Source of the DNA: an uncultured Eudoraea sp.
GTDB taxonomy: Bacteria > Bacteroidota > Bacteroidia > Flavobacteriales > Flavobacteriaceae
Direction: 5' to 3'
NCBI GenBank assembly: GCA_947258555.1
Contig: CAMYJF010000005.1
Location: 1 to 64,000, forward strand
DNA length: 64,000 bases
The position numbers and the translations under genes are program-made. Numbering within the stretch: the first letter of the stretch is position 1; the number at the start of each line of letters is the position of its first letter. Under the pieces are notes generated by a model. That model ran no database searches. It had not been told where the DNA came from and was given only the letters and a program-made list of their open reading frames with translations. Positions 38,017-45,181 of the stretch are shown here, piece by piece.

Positions 38017-38046
38017 GCGGACGGTGGACACGTCCACCACATCCGC
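38017..38046. repeat. Nested palindrome GCGGA..GGTGGAC-AC-GTCCACC..TCCGC
   Basis: GGTGGAC (38023-38029) pairs with GTCCACC (38032-38038); flanking GCGGA (38017-38021) can pair with TCCGC (38042-38046). The right arm overlaps the left outer arm of the next hairpin, so the two structures are mutually exclusive. Confidence 0.65.
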
Positions 38047-38079
38047 CGAAGCTTTTGTACAACAAAAGCGAAGGCGGGC
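38043..38079. repeat. Compound hairpin H2, second copy of the H1 architecture
   Basis: Outer CCGCC (38043-38047) with GGCGG (38073-38077), internal loop GAA / GAA (38048-38050 and 38070-38072), inner stem GCTTTTGT / ACAAAAGC with an ACA loop. The outer stem, internal loops and right flank (GCGAAGGCGGGCTT) equal those of H1 while the inner stem differs on both arms, keeping pairing. Confidence 0.8.
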
Positions 38080-38086
38080 TTTCTAT

Positions 38087-38121
38087 ATCCTCCATAGCCA
38101 TTTTTAATGGCGACGGAGGAT
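38087..38121. repeat. Compound hairpin H3
   Basis: Outer ATCCTCC / GGAGGAT (7 bp), 3x3 internal loop ATA / GAC, inner GCCATT / AATGGC with a TTT triloop. Same layout as H1 and H2 (outer stem, three-by-three loop, inner stem, triloop) but unrelated sequence. Confidence 0.7.
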
Positions 38122-38247
38122 TATTTAATTACCAACCTTAAAGATTCTGACAATCAAGTTGTTGGGCTTCGGTGGATATAGATCCAATTCTCAAATTCAT
38201 TTTTAGGCTATGAACAGAAATTACGGGTAATAAGGCTATTCTTATTT

Positions 38248-38493
38248 ATGAATTTAATCTATTCGGTATATATATTGAAGTGCTCGAACGGGCAATTCTA
38301 TACAGGATATTCACGTAACCTACCTTCCAGACTACTCGCACATAATAATGGTGAAATCCATTTCACCAAAGACAAACTTCCCGTCAGTCTCATTCATGTT
38401 TCATATTTTCAAAAGAAGCAATTGGCTTATGATTTTGAACGCTATTTAAAATCCGGATCAGGTAGGGCATTTATGAAAAGGCACCTGATTTGA
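38248..38493 (+). CDS. Stand-alone GIY-YIG nuclease domain protein
   Basis: 81 residues forming one GIY-YIG domain of the YhbQ/UPF0213-like type. VYIL (7-10) stands for GIY, YTGYS (18-22) for YIG; Arg28 in LPSRLLAHN and Glu64 in FERYLKSG are the expected catalytic residues, and the family end motif KSGSGRAF is present. No DNA-binding appendage. It is surrounded by hairpins on both sides and has no operon partner. Related small GIY-YIG proteins are common and often multicopy in flavobacteria; role uncertain (repair, homing-type mobility or repeat processing). Confidence 0.88.
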   Translation: MNLIYSVYILKCSNGQFYTGYSRNLPSRLLAHNNGEIHFTKDKLPVSLIHVSYFQKKQLAYDFERYLKSGSGRAFMKRHLI

Positions 38494-38540
38494 AGGATCT
38501 GCAGGACTGTAGCTATGGTGATCACCGAACGCAGTGAGGT

Positions 38541-38591
38541 AATCTCCTTTATCGATATCAGAATTCCTGCCAAGGTAAACTTGAGGAGATT
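38541..38591 (+). terminator. Long-loop hairpin with T-run after GIY-YIG gene
   Basis: AATCTCCT (38541-38548) pairs with AGGAGATT (38584-38591), followed by TTTTGTTTTT. The 35-nt loop is long for a terminator but may fold further. It may end GIY-YIG transcripts. Confidence 0.45.
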
Positions 38592-38604
38592 TTTTGTTTT
38601 TCAG

Positions 38605-38633
38605 ACACCTGGACCGCAGGTACAGCCAGGTGT
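38605..38633. repeat. Hairpin ACACCTGG-n13-CCAGGTGT
   Basis: 8-bp perfect stem (38605-38612 with 38626-38633), directly followed by the second copy of the 11-bp direct repeat. Confidence 0.65.
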
Positions 38634-38670
38634 ATCTGCAGGACCGGAGAACAGCAGCATAAATGAATTC

Positions 38671-38694
38671 TTATCCGGAAACCTGAACGGATAA
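38671..38694. repeat. Hairpin TTATCCG-n10-CGGATAA
   Basis: 7-bp perfect inverted repeat in the gap before the methyltransferase gene, 94 bp upstream of its ATG. Could be an operator or part of the repeat cluster. Confidence 0.5.
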
Positions 38695-38787
38695 AATGCT
38701 ATCTTAGATCGTATATGACGAGTTAGCAACCAGTTGATAAACTTAAAGATGATTTAATCTATAAGAATATTCAATACAAAATTAAGT

Positions 38788-39537
38788 ATGTCACTTAAAA
38801 ATGTTCAAAAAGCTTATGAGAAAGTTGGATCAGACGATCCCCTCTGGGCAATTCTCACAGACGACAAAAAACGTGGAAATAAATGGGATCCAAAAGAATT
38901 TTTTGAGACAGGGCGAAATGAAATCAACTCTGTAATTGCCTATCTAGAAAGCATTGATGTTGAGATCAACTATGGCAATGCATTCGATTTCGGTTGTGGT
39001 GTAGGAAGATTAACTCAAGCTCTTTGTTATCACTTTGATCAAGTTACTGGAGTGGATATTTCCAGCACCATGATTGCTGGTGCCATTCGATACAATAAAT
39101 TCGACAAAAATTGCACTTACATTACTAACACTGAACCAAACCTAAAATGTTTAAACAGTAACACTTTTGATTTCGTATACACAAATATTGTGTTACAGCA
39201 TATGGCACCGCGCTATCAGGTCGAATACATCAAAGAATTTTTCCGCATACTTAAGCCTGGCGGCAAAGCACTATTTCAGGTCCGCACACCAAAAAGCCCC
39301 AGGCCCAAGCCAGGATCACTTGCAGAAAAGATGTACAACTTCAAAATGGAAAGGTTAAAACCATTTTGGAAAACTATCCGTGGCCGTCCACCAATTCAGG
39401 TCCACACAATTTCACCCCATGTAGTGGAGCAGATTATTGCAGAGTGTGGTGCGACACTTCTTGATGTGAAAGTAGTAGATAAAAGAGTCCGAAGGTGGCA
39501 TAAGAACCTGCGTTATTGTGCAATGAAGCCTACATAA
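38788..39537 (+). CDS. Class I SAM-dependent methyltransferase, orphan
   Basis: 249 residues. SAM motif I AFDFGCGVGRLTQAL at about 64-78, motif II TGVDIS, and post-motif KPGGKALFQVRTP. A methyltransf_11/25-type domain with a Lys/Arg-rich C-terminal third (KSPRPKPGS, RVRRWHKNLR). The target cannot be inferred. It is isolated between repeats, more A+T-rich than neighbouring housekeeping genes and rich in AAA/AAT codons, so acquisition by transfer is plausible. No partner gene adjacent. Confidence 0.85.
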   Translation: MSLKNVQKAYEKVGSDDPLWAILTDDKKRGNKWDPKEFFETGRNEINSVIAYLESIDVEINYGNAFDFGCGVGRLTQALCYHFDQVTGVDISSTMIAGAIRYNKFDKNCTYITNTEPNLKCLNSNTFDFVYTNIVLQHMAPRYQVEYIKEFFRILKPGGKALFQVRTPKSPRPKPGSLAEKMYNFKMERLKPFWKTIRGRPPIQVHTISPHVVEQIIAECGATLLDVKVVDKRVRRWHKNLRYCAMKPT

Positions 39538-39566
39538 TATTGCTTTTCTTGCTTTGTTGAAAAAAA

Positions 39567-39601
39567 ACGACGATTCAAATATTGGCATTGATTTGAGTCG
39601 T
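39567..39601. terminator. Terminator-like hairpin after methyltransferase
   Basis: ACGAC + TCAAAT (39567-39571, 39575-39580) pairs with ATTTGA + GTCGT (39591-39601), leaving a 3-nt GAT bulge; A-run on the left and a T-rich stretch about 10 nt to the right. Located 30 bp past the stop codon. Confidence 0.6.
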
Positions 39602-39869
39602 AGTAGGGTTTTCTTTTTATATGATACTTTTAATTGGCAAATTGACTCAACTGTAAGGCTTTTATTTCACTATTAGGATAAATAGTTTGACTGGGGAGTG
39701 TATAGAAATCGAGACAAATGGATATGCATGAATCAGTTGCTAACAAAACAATGGCTATAATTCAGCTTTCCTCTTGAACAAATCAAAAAACCATAACTTT
39801 AAAAACGGTAGGATTCCGAACTTGGGAAATCCTAACGGATTTGCCGTGTTCTCTTATCGGGGTTTCCCT

Positions 39870-39887
39870 CCCCGATAGCTATCGGGG
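39870..39887. repeat. 18-bp perfect palindrome CCCCGATAGCTATCGGGG
   Basis: Nine-bp arms with no loop, 95 bp upstream of the TPR lipoprotein start. I recall CCCGATAGCTATCGGG-like palindromes as frequent in flavobacterial genomes; only this copy was noticed in the window. Confidence 0.75.
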
Positions 39888-39981
39888 GAGCTGTTTTCTC
39901 CAATTGTACAAACACTATTTCTCACTGATTTTCACTACCTTGGAAAAATTTCCTCCCATTTATTCACTTAATAATATCATT

Positions 39982-41490
39982 ATGATTAAAAGATTAAAAC
40001 TAACCACATTATTACTGGTAATGGGTGCTTTTGTGTTTACCGCTTGCCAGGAAAAACAAACACAGGAGAATGCTGTCGATGATGGCGAACTTCCTGTTAG
40101 TACAGCTTCAGAAGAGGCTTTGGAAAAGTTCAACACAGCATTGGCCTATTTCGATGAAGGGAATGGACAAAAAGCCAGACCCTTATTTGATGAAGCCCTG
40201 AAAACTGATCCTAATTTTGTCAGCGCTCAATTGTACCGCGCCTTGAGCGCAAATTCTGCCAAAGATTGGAGCGAAAACCGGGATAAATTTCTAGCTATGC
40301 GGGATCAAGCCAACGAAGCCGAATCCATTATGCTGGATTATGTAGAAGCCGGTATGGCCGATGACGATCTTAAAGAATTGGAGGTGATGAAGCAATTGGC
40401 TGAAAAATACCCAAAATCTGCGCGAGCACAGGTATATTTAGCAAATACATATGACGGAATAGACGAGTTTCAAAAAGGCAGGGCTCATTACGAAAAAGCG
40501 TTGGAATTAGACAATGAGCATTTACCTGCACTCTCTGCACTGGGTTTTTCGTATATGTTCTTTGAGCCCAAAGATTTCCAAAAAGCTGAGGAATATATGG
40601 CAAAGGCGGTGGAACTCGCTCCTAATAGTGCGCGTAAGCATATAGATCTGGGAGATACCTACAGGGCCCAGAATAACCTGGAAGGGGCTTTAGAAAGTTA
40701 CCTTAAAGCTTCCGAACTCGACTCGGAAGATCCGATTACCTTTTCCAAAGCTGGCCATGCGAATAGTTTTCTCGGAAATTTTGAAGCGGCACGTAAGAAT
40801 TATCAGGATGCACGGGCGGCAAGTGAATTCGGTACCGGTTCTTTCAATTTTGAAGCTTATACCTATTTGTATGAGGACGGAAATTATAAAAAAGCTCTGG
40901 AATATTTTAAAGAAGTAAATGCTTCCGTAGATGGAATGGACATACCGGAAAGCAATAAAACCGGAACAAAAGCAGCTTGCCATTTTAATTCTGCTATGAT
41001 CGCCATGCATTTTGATGACGTGGAAAGTCTTAAAGCTATTATCGAATCATGGAAGCCTCTGGCAAGCAAAATTGCCGAAGATGTGGATACGGAAGCAGCC
41101 AGGTTAAATCAAAAAGCAAATATGCAATATTGGGAGGCCGTGGCAATGGCCTTAGATGGCGATCATGATGGAGCGGTGGCAAAGTCTGATGAAATAAAAT
41201 CAACTTTAGAAACGATCAAAGACCCCCATAAATTGCGGGGCTATCATCGTGTACATGCTCTTATTAATTATTCTCAGGAGAACTATGAAAAGGCCCTTGA
41301 GCATATGGCAGAATTGGATGAAACCAATGTGTATGATAAATTTTGGATGGCTAAGGCGCATATGGAATCAGGCAATACGGATGAAGCCATGGAAATGTTT
41401 AAAGAGTTATCTACCTATAACTTTAATAGTGTAGGATATGCACTTATTCGCAATGAGGTGCTCGCCATGATGGAGGCGGAAAGTGTTTGA
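39982..41490 (+). CDS. Tetratricopeptide-repeat lipoprotein
   Basis: 502 residues from MIKRLKLTTLLLVM, chosen since it begins a lipoprotein signal with lipobox FTAC (Cys at about residue 21). The mature protein is a run of TPRs, for example ALAYFDEGNGQKARPLFDEAL, VYLANTYDGIDEFQKGRAHYEKAL and AHMESGNTDEAMEMFKEL. Expected to be anchored in the envelope as a scaffold. Function unknown; there is no enzyme domain. Closed by a strong terminator. Confidence 0.88.
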   Translation: MIKRLKLTTLLLVMGAFVFTACQEKQTQENAVDDGELPVSTASEEALEKFNTALAYFDEGNGQKARPLFDEALKTDPNFVSAQLYRALSANSAKDWSENRDKFLAMRDQANEAESIMLDYVEAGMADDDLKELEVMKQLAEKYPKSARAQVYLANTYDGIDEFQKGRAHYEKALELDNEHLPALSALGFSYMFFEPKDFQKAEEYMAKAVELAPNSARKHIDLGDTYRAQNNLEGALESYLKASELDSEDPITFSKAGHANSFLGNFEAARKNYQDARAASEFGTGSFNFEAYTYLYEDGNYKKALEYFKEVNASVDGMDIPESNKTGTKAACHFNSAMIAMHFDDVESLKAIIESWKPLASKIAEDVDTEAARLNQKANMQYWEAVAMALDGDHDGAVAKSDEIKSTLETIKDPHKLRGYHRVHALINYSQENYEKALEHMAELDETNVYDKFWMAKAHMESGNTDEAMEMFKELSTYNFNSVGYALIRNEVLAMMEAESV

Positions 41491-41510
41491 AATTTGAAAT
41501 AATACAACGA

Positions 41511-41540
41511 AACCCTGGCAGTCATCGCCAGGGTTTTTTG
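41511..41540 (+). terminator. Intrinsic terminator after TPR lipoprotein
   Basis: AACCCTGGC (41511-41519), 7-nt loop, GCCAGGGTT (41527-41535) running into a T-tract to 41539. Confidence 0.92.
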
Positions 41541-41652
41541 TTATATCCAAGCCCTAATCTTGCCGGGTTAAACAGAATTATGGGATCGGCAAGATTTTCA
41601 TTTGGGCTATCATAGCAGAATCCACTAATTTTATTCTTTCAATTTAGCTTAT

Positions 41653-43044
41653 TTGTACTGCATCGTCGACATAGAGACCACCGGAAACGGGATCGTAGGG
41701 AATAAGATCACCGAGATCGCCATATTTAAACATGATGGGGAGCAGGTGATCGATGAATACCACAGCCTGGTGAATCCGCAATGTGAGATTCCTTACTTTA
41801 TAACAGGCCTCACAGGGATAGATAATCAGATGGTACGAAATTCGCCATTGATCTCTGATATCGCATCTGAAATTCACGACTTTACACAAGACCAGATCTT
41901 TGTCGCGCATAGCGTGAATTTTGATTACAATGTGATCAAGCACGAACTGAAAGGCCTGGGACAAAGCTATGTCCGAAAGAAACTCTGCACGGTGCGCTTA
42001 TCAAGGAAACTATTCCCCGGTTTTAACTCCTATAGCCTGGGCAAACTCTGTTCCTCCCTTGAGATCCCTTTGTACGACAGGCACCGGGCTCGTGGCGATG
42101 CTCAGGCAACCGTGCTCTTATTTGAAAAGATCTTAGGTTCTGAGAGCTCTGAAGAAGTGATAAAGACCTTCCTCAATGCCCGCTCCCAGGAAGCCACACT
42201 GCCACCCCTTCTATCGAGGGAAATCTATGAAGAATTACCTTCCTCTCCGGGAATCTATTATTTCAAAAATGCATCCGGTGAGATCATTTATGTAGGCAAG
42301 GCTAAGAATATCCAGAAACGCGTACTCGGGCATTTCTATGATAAGAGTACGAAAGAAGTACGCATGTGTCGGGAAACGGCTCAGATCGATCACGAGGAAT
42401 CAGGTAGCGAATTACTGGCTCTGCTTATGGAAACCGCTGCCATCAAACATCATTTTCCCTTGTATAACAGCGCTCAAAAAGGCTTTTTAAGACAGTATGC
42501 GCTATTCTCTTATGAGGACCGAAATGGCATTAAACACCTGGCTTATAATTCTTTGAAAAATGTATCTGCGCCTTTGATCATATTTACGACCACTACGGAT
42601 TGCCGATTATTCATGGAACAGGTCTGCCTAGAATTCGATCTCTGCCCGAAATATTGCCATTTACAGGAAAACGTGTCATCCTGCAATCATTTTCGGATCA
42701 GCTGCAAAGGGGTCTGCCGTGAAGATGAAAATATAACCGAATACAATTTAAGAGTGGATCAGGCCGTCTCTTATATGAAAGCAGGGCAAGAAGATCTCCT
42801 TATTCGCACCAAAGGCAGAAATTTTGATGAATACGGATTTGCTTACTTGAGCGAAGGATCGTTTAAAGGATATGGATATATTCCAGCTGAAATAGCTGTA
42901 AAACACCTGGATGATCTTGAACCTTACCTGATCGCCCAGCGGGATACCCCCGAAGCAAGGCGCTATATGTATTCCCATGCGGTGAAATATCCTGATGCCG
43001 TAGTTGACCTTGCCCTTCAGTCATCAGAAACTTCAGGGGATTAG
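41653..43044 (+). CDS. DnaQ-like exonuclease fused to a GIY-YIG nuclease domain
   Basis: 463 residues. No ATG is available between the upstream in-frame stop (41626) and the conserved first residues, so TTG at 41653 is the likely start (YCIVDIETTG). The DEDD 3'-5' exonuclease domain covers about 1-165 (DIETTG; VAHSVNFDYNVI; HRARGDAQAT). A UvrC-like GIY-YIG domain follows (SSPGIYYFKNASGEIIYVGKAKNIQKRV, about 195-222). The C-terminal third is uncharacterised, with a Cys-rich patch (CPKYCH...CNHF..SCKGVC). The family is annotated as Pol III epsilon / UvrC-like and is presumed to act in DNA repair; it is not the replicative epsilon subunit. Confidence 0.88.
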   Translation: MYCIVDIETTGNGIVGNKITEIAIFKHDGEQVIDEYHSLVNPQCEIPYFITGLTGIDNQMVRNSPLISDIASEIHDFTQDQIFVAHSVNFDYNVIKHELKGLGQSYVRKKLCTVRLSRKLFPGFNSYSLGKLCSSLEIPLYDRHRARGDAQATVLLFEKILGSESSEEVIKTFLNARSQEATLPPLLSREIYEELPSSPGIYYFKNASGEIIYVGKAKNIQKRVLGHFYDKSTKEVRMCRETAQIDHEESGSELLALLMETAAIKHHFPLYNSAQKGFLRQYALFSYEDRNGIKHLAYNSLKNVSAPLIIFTTTTDCRLFMEQVCLEFDLCPKYCHLQENVSSCNHFRISCKGVCREDENITEYNLRVDQAVSYMKAGQEDLLIRTKGRNFDEYGFAYLSEGSFKGYGYIPAEIAVKHLDDLEPYLIAQRDTPEARRYMYSHAVKYPDAVVDLALQSSETSGD

Positions 43045-43060
43045 GGCTTGTATCATTTGC

Positions 43061-44470
43061 TTATAATGTACTTGGACAAACGTAGTCTGTTACTTCAATG
43101 CCGGCTTCTTTAATAGCATCGAATCCTCCTTTGATATCTATCAGGTTATGGATACCACGACTCTTTAATATCGATGAAGCGATCACGGAGCGATATCCCC
43201 CTGCACAATGAACCATAAAAGTTTCATCCTTTGGTATCTCGGCCAGATGGTCATTAAGAAAATCCAGCGATGCCAGCTGAGCATCTACTACGTGTTCGGA
43301 TTTGTATTCGCTCTCTTTTCGTACATCTATTACAGGAACCGTTTCTTTCTCCAAAGTGGCTTTCATCTCCTCTGCTGTAATCGACTTAATAGAATCTACT
43401 TCCATTCCAGCCTCTTTCCAGGCTTCGAAACCGCCTTTAAGGATCCCCAGCGTATTGTCGAAACCAACGCGTGACAGTCGGGTAACCGCTTCTTCTTCAC
43501 TTCCTTCTGGAGTCACTAAAAGAATAGGCTGTTCTACATCGGCAATGAGTGCTCCTACCCAGGGTGCAAAATCACCACCTAAACCTATAAAAATTGATCG
43601 GGGGATATGTCCTTTCACAAAATCATCCTGGTGGCGAACATCGAGCACGATAGCTCCTGTATCATTGGCAGCCACCTCGAATGCCTCAGGTGATAGCATT
43701 GTTGTTCCGCGCTCTAATACTTCAGCAATATCCGCGTAGCCCTCTTTATTCATTTTTACATTAAGCGGGAAATATTTTGGAGGAGGTAACAATCCTTCTG
43801 TGACTTCTTGAATGAACTCATCACGTGTCATATCCGCCCTCAGGGCGTAGTTCATTCTCTTCTGATTCCCCAAGGTATCTACGGTTTCCTTCATCATGTT
43901 CTTACCACACGCAGAACCCGCGCCATGGGCAGGGTAAACGATCACGTCGTCTGTCAGAGGCATGATCTTGGAACGCAGGCTATCGAACAGCATACCGGCT
44001 AAATCTTCCTGTGTCATGTGAGCTGCTTTCTGCGCCAGATCGGGGCGGCCAACATCACCGAGAAATAACGTATCGCCCGAAAAAATGGCATGATCATTAC
44101 CATCTTTATCTCTCAGTAGATAGGTTGTACTTTCCATGGTGTGTCCGGGTGTATGGAGGACTTTAATTCGAATATCACCGATTTGAAATTCTTGTCCATC
44201 TTCGGCGATTACGGCCTCAAAAGCCGGATTTGCTGTTGGGCCATAAATTATTGGGGCACCGGTGCGCTTGGAAAGGGTTACATGCCCGCTGACAAAATCT
44301 GCATGGAAATGCGTTTCAAAGACATATTTGATCTTAGCTCCATTTTCTGCAGCTTTCTTTATATAAGGCTCTACCTCCCTCAGCGGATCAATAATAGCAG
44401 CCTCACCCTTGCTTTCAATATAATAAGCGCCCTGGGCCAGGCATCCGGTATATATTTGTTCTATGTTCAT
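43061..44470 (-). CDS. Metallo-beta-lactamase-fold hydrolase with two rhodanese domains (persulfide dioxygenase-like)
   Basis: 469 residues from MNIEQIYTGCLAQGAYYI. The MBL domain (about 1-245) carries THFHADFVSGH, HTPGHTMESTTY, FSGDTLFLGDVGRPDL and YPAHGAGSACG, the glyoxalase-II/ETHE1-like metal site. Two rhodanese domains follow: VLDVRHQDDF..GHI, whose active-site loop has no Cys, and VIDVRKESEY with a catalytic Cys in VHCAGGYRS. Such proteins oxidise persulfides or handle sulfane sulfur. A Crp/Fnr gene lies upstream and a palindrome at the promoter suggests regulation by it. Confidence 0.9.
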   Translation of the reverse strand: MNIEQIYTGCLAQGAYYIESKGEAAIIDPLREVEPYIKKAAENGAKIKYVFETHFHADFVSGHVTLSKRTGAPIIYGPTANPAFEAVIAEDGQEFQIGDIRIKVLHTPGHTMESTTYLLRDKDGNDHAIFSGDTLFLGDVGRPDLAQKAAHMTQEDLAGMLFDSLRSKIMPLTDDVIVYPAHGAGSACGKNMMKETVDTLGNQKRMNYALRADMTRDEFIQEVTEGLLPPPKYFPLNVKMNKEGYADIAEVLERGTTMLSPEAFEVAANDTGAIVLDVRHQDDFVKGHIPRSIFIGLGGDFAPWVGALIADVEQPILLVTPEGSEEEAVTRLSRVGFDNTLGILKGGFEAWKEAGMEVDSIKSITAEEMKATLEKETVPVIDVRKESEYKSEHVVDAQLASLDFLNDHLAEIPKDETFMVHCAGGYRSVIASSILKSRGIHNLIDIKGGFDAIKEAGIEVTDYVCPSTL

Positions 44471-44491
44471 TCCTATCTGAATTTGTGGGTA

Positions 44492-44535
44492 CAAAATTAA
44501 GATTTCTTTCAACTAAGCAATGTAACTTGGGTTAC
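44492..44535 (-). promoter_or_regulatory. Promoter of MBL/rhodanese gene with Crp/Fnr-type palindrome at about -42
   Basis: Minus strand: TTG (44518-44520), 18-bp spacer, TAATTTTG (44492-44499). Directly upstream is GTAAC-TTGG-GTTAC (44522-44535), 5-bp arms, centre 44528.5. With transcription starting near 44486 the centre lies at about -42, the classical position for an activating Crp/Fnr protein. The neighbouring crp-like gene (44543-45175) is the obvious candidate regulator. Confidence 0.65.
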
Positions 44536-44542
44536 GACTTAT

Positions 44543-45175
44543 TTACAAAGCCAGTACCTTTATGGAATTCCGATTAAGTTCTATTTTTCCCTCTTTTTCA
44601 AGTCGCTTTAATAATCTTGATATCACAACACGTGAGGTATGCATATCCTGGGCCACTTCCAGGTGAGTAGTTTGTATCACATCGTCATGGGTGACCATGG
44701 CCTTATCCTTGAGATATCGCATCAGGCGCTCATCCATGCGCATAAAGGCAATGCTATCTACGGTCTCCAACAATTCATGCATACGTTCGTGATAACTATC
44801 CAGCACAAATTTGCGCCAGCTTCGGTACTCCTGCATCCATTTATCCATACAAGCCACCGGGATCATCATCATCTCAATATCTGTCTCGGCAATGGCCCGA
44901 ATTTCACTGGTACCTGAACCCAGGCAGCACGTAAAGGTCATGGCGCAGGTATCTCCTTTTTCTAAGAAATATAGCAAGAGTTCATCTCCATCGTCATCTT
45001 CTCTTAGGATTTTAATAGCTCCCTCAAACAAAAGCGGCATGGCCGTAATGGTTTGGCCTATGTCCATTATTTTCTCCCCTTGCTTGACAGACCTCGGAAC
45101 CCCAACTTTGTTAATGGCATCCAGCAGTTCAGGTTCGAACAAATACCCGTAATGTTGTTCTAATTTTTCGTACAT
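44543..45175 (-). CDS. Crp/Fnr-family transcriptional regulator
   Basis: 210 residues. The N-terminal cyclic-nucleotide-binding fold has VKQGEKIMDIGQ and LLYFLEKGDTCAMTFTCCLGSGTSEIRA; the central helix and C-terminal HTH follow (LEVAQDMHTSRVVISRLLKRLEKEGKI). The CTFTCC pair of cysteines (about residues 75-83) is suggestive of redox or sulfur sensing, but there is no Fnr-type four-Cys N-terminus. It is encoded upstream of the MBL/rhodanese gene, 72 bp away, on the same strand. Likely regulates it. Confidence 0.92.
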   Translation of the reverse strand: MYEKLEQHYGYLFEPELLDAINKVGVPRSVKQGEKIMDIGQTITAMPLLFEGAIKILREDDDGDELLLYFLEKGDTCAMTFTCCLGSGTSEIRAIAETDIEMMMIPVACMDKWMQEYRSWRKFVLDSYHERMHELLETVDSIAFMRMDERLMRYLKDKAMVTHDDVIQTTHLEVAQDMHTSRVVISRLLKRLEKEGKIELNRNSIKVLAL

Positions 45176-45181
45176 GGGAGC

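Larger units (their letters stand above)
37901..38247. other. Palindrome-rich region between tmRNA and GIY-YIG gene
   Basis: 347 bp without a credible gene. It contains two related compound hairpins (37904-37942 and 38043-38079), overlapping palindromes at 38017-38046 and a third compound hairpin at 38087-38121. Together these fill roughly half of it. The last ~120 bp before the GIY-YIG ATG show no clear structure. Confidence 0.7.
38497..38644 (+). repeat. 11-bp direct repeat ATCTGCAGGAC enclosing hairpins downstream of the GIY-YIG gene
   Basis: Exact copies at 38497-38507 (starting 4 bp after the stop codon) and 38634-38644. The 126 bp between them hold the hairpins at 38541-38591 and 38605-38633. 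Confidence 0.65.
39538..39981. other. 444-bp gene-free region before TPR lipoprotein
   Basis: Holds a terminator-like hairpin (39567-39601), an imperfect hairpin TAGGATT (39809-39815) / AATCCTA (39828-39834) and the 18-bp palindrome at 39870-39887. The frame of the next gene is open from about 39841, but that leader lacks any signal-peptide logic. No RNA gene recognised. Confidence 0.6.

Noticed and set aside
37864-38097. 77-codon frame starting in the tmRNA and crossing the hairpins
   Set aside because: Overlaps tmRNA T-arm and palindromes; translation has no protein-like features.
39841-39981. 47-codon N-terminal extension of the TPR lipoprotein
   Set aside because: Crosses the 18-bp palindrome and would hide the lipoprotein signal that begins at 39982.
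37901-39981. Complete integrative element with attL/attR at the tmRNA
   Set aside because: No integrase and no second copy of the tmRNA 3' end found; only an accessory stretch can be claimed.
43302-43739. 145-codon frame opposite the rhodanese region
   Set aside because: Shadow of a well-supported gene, Ser-rich translation without motifs.
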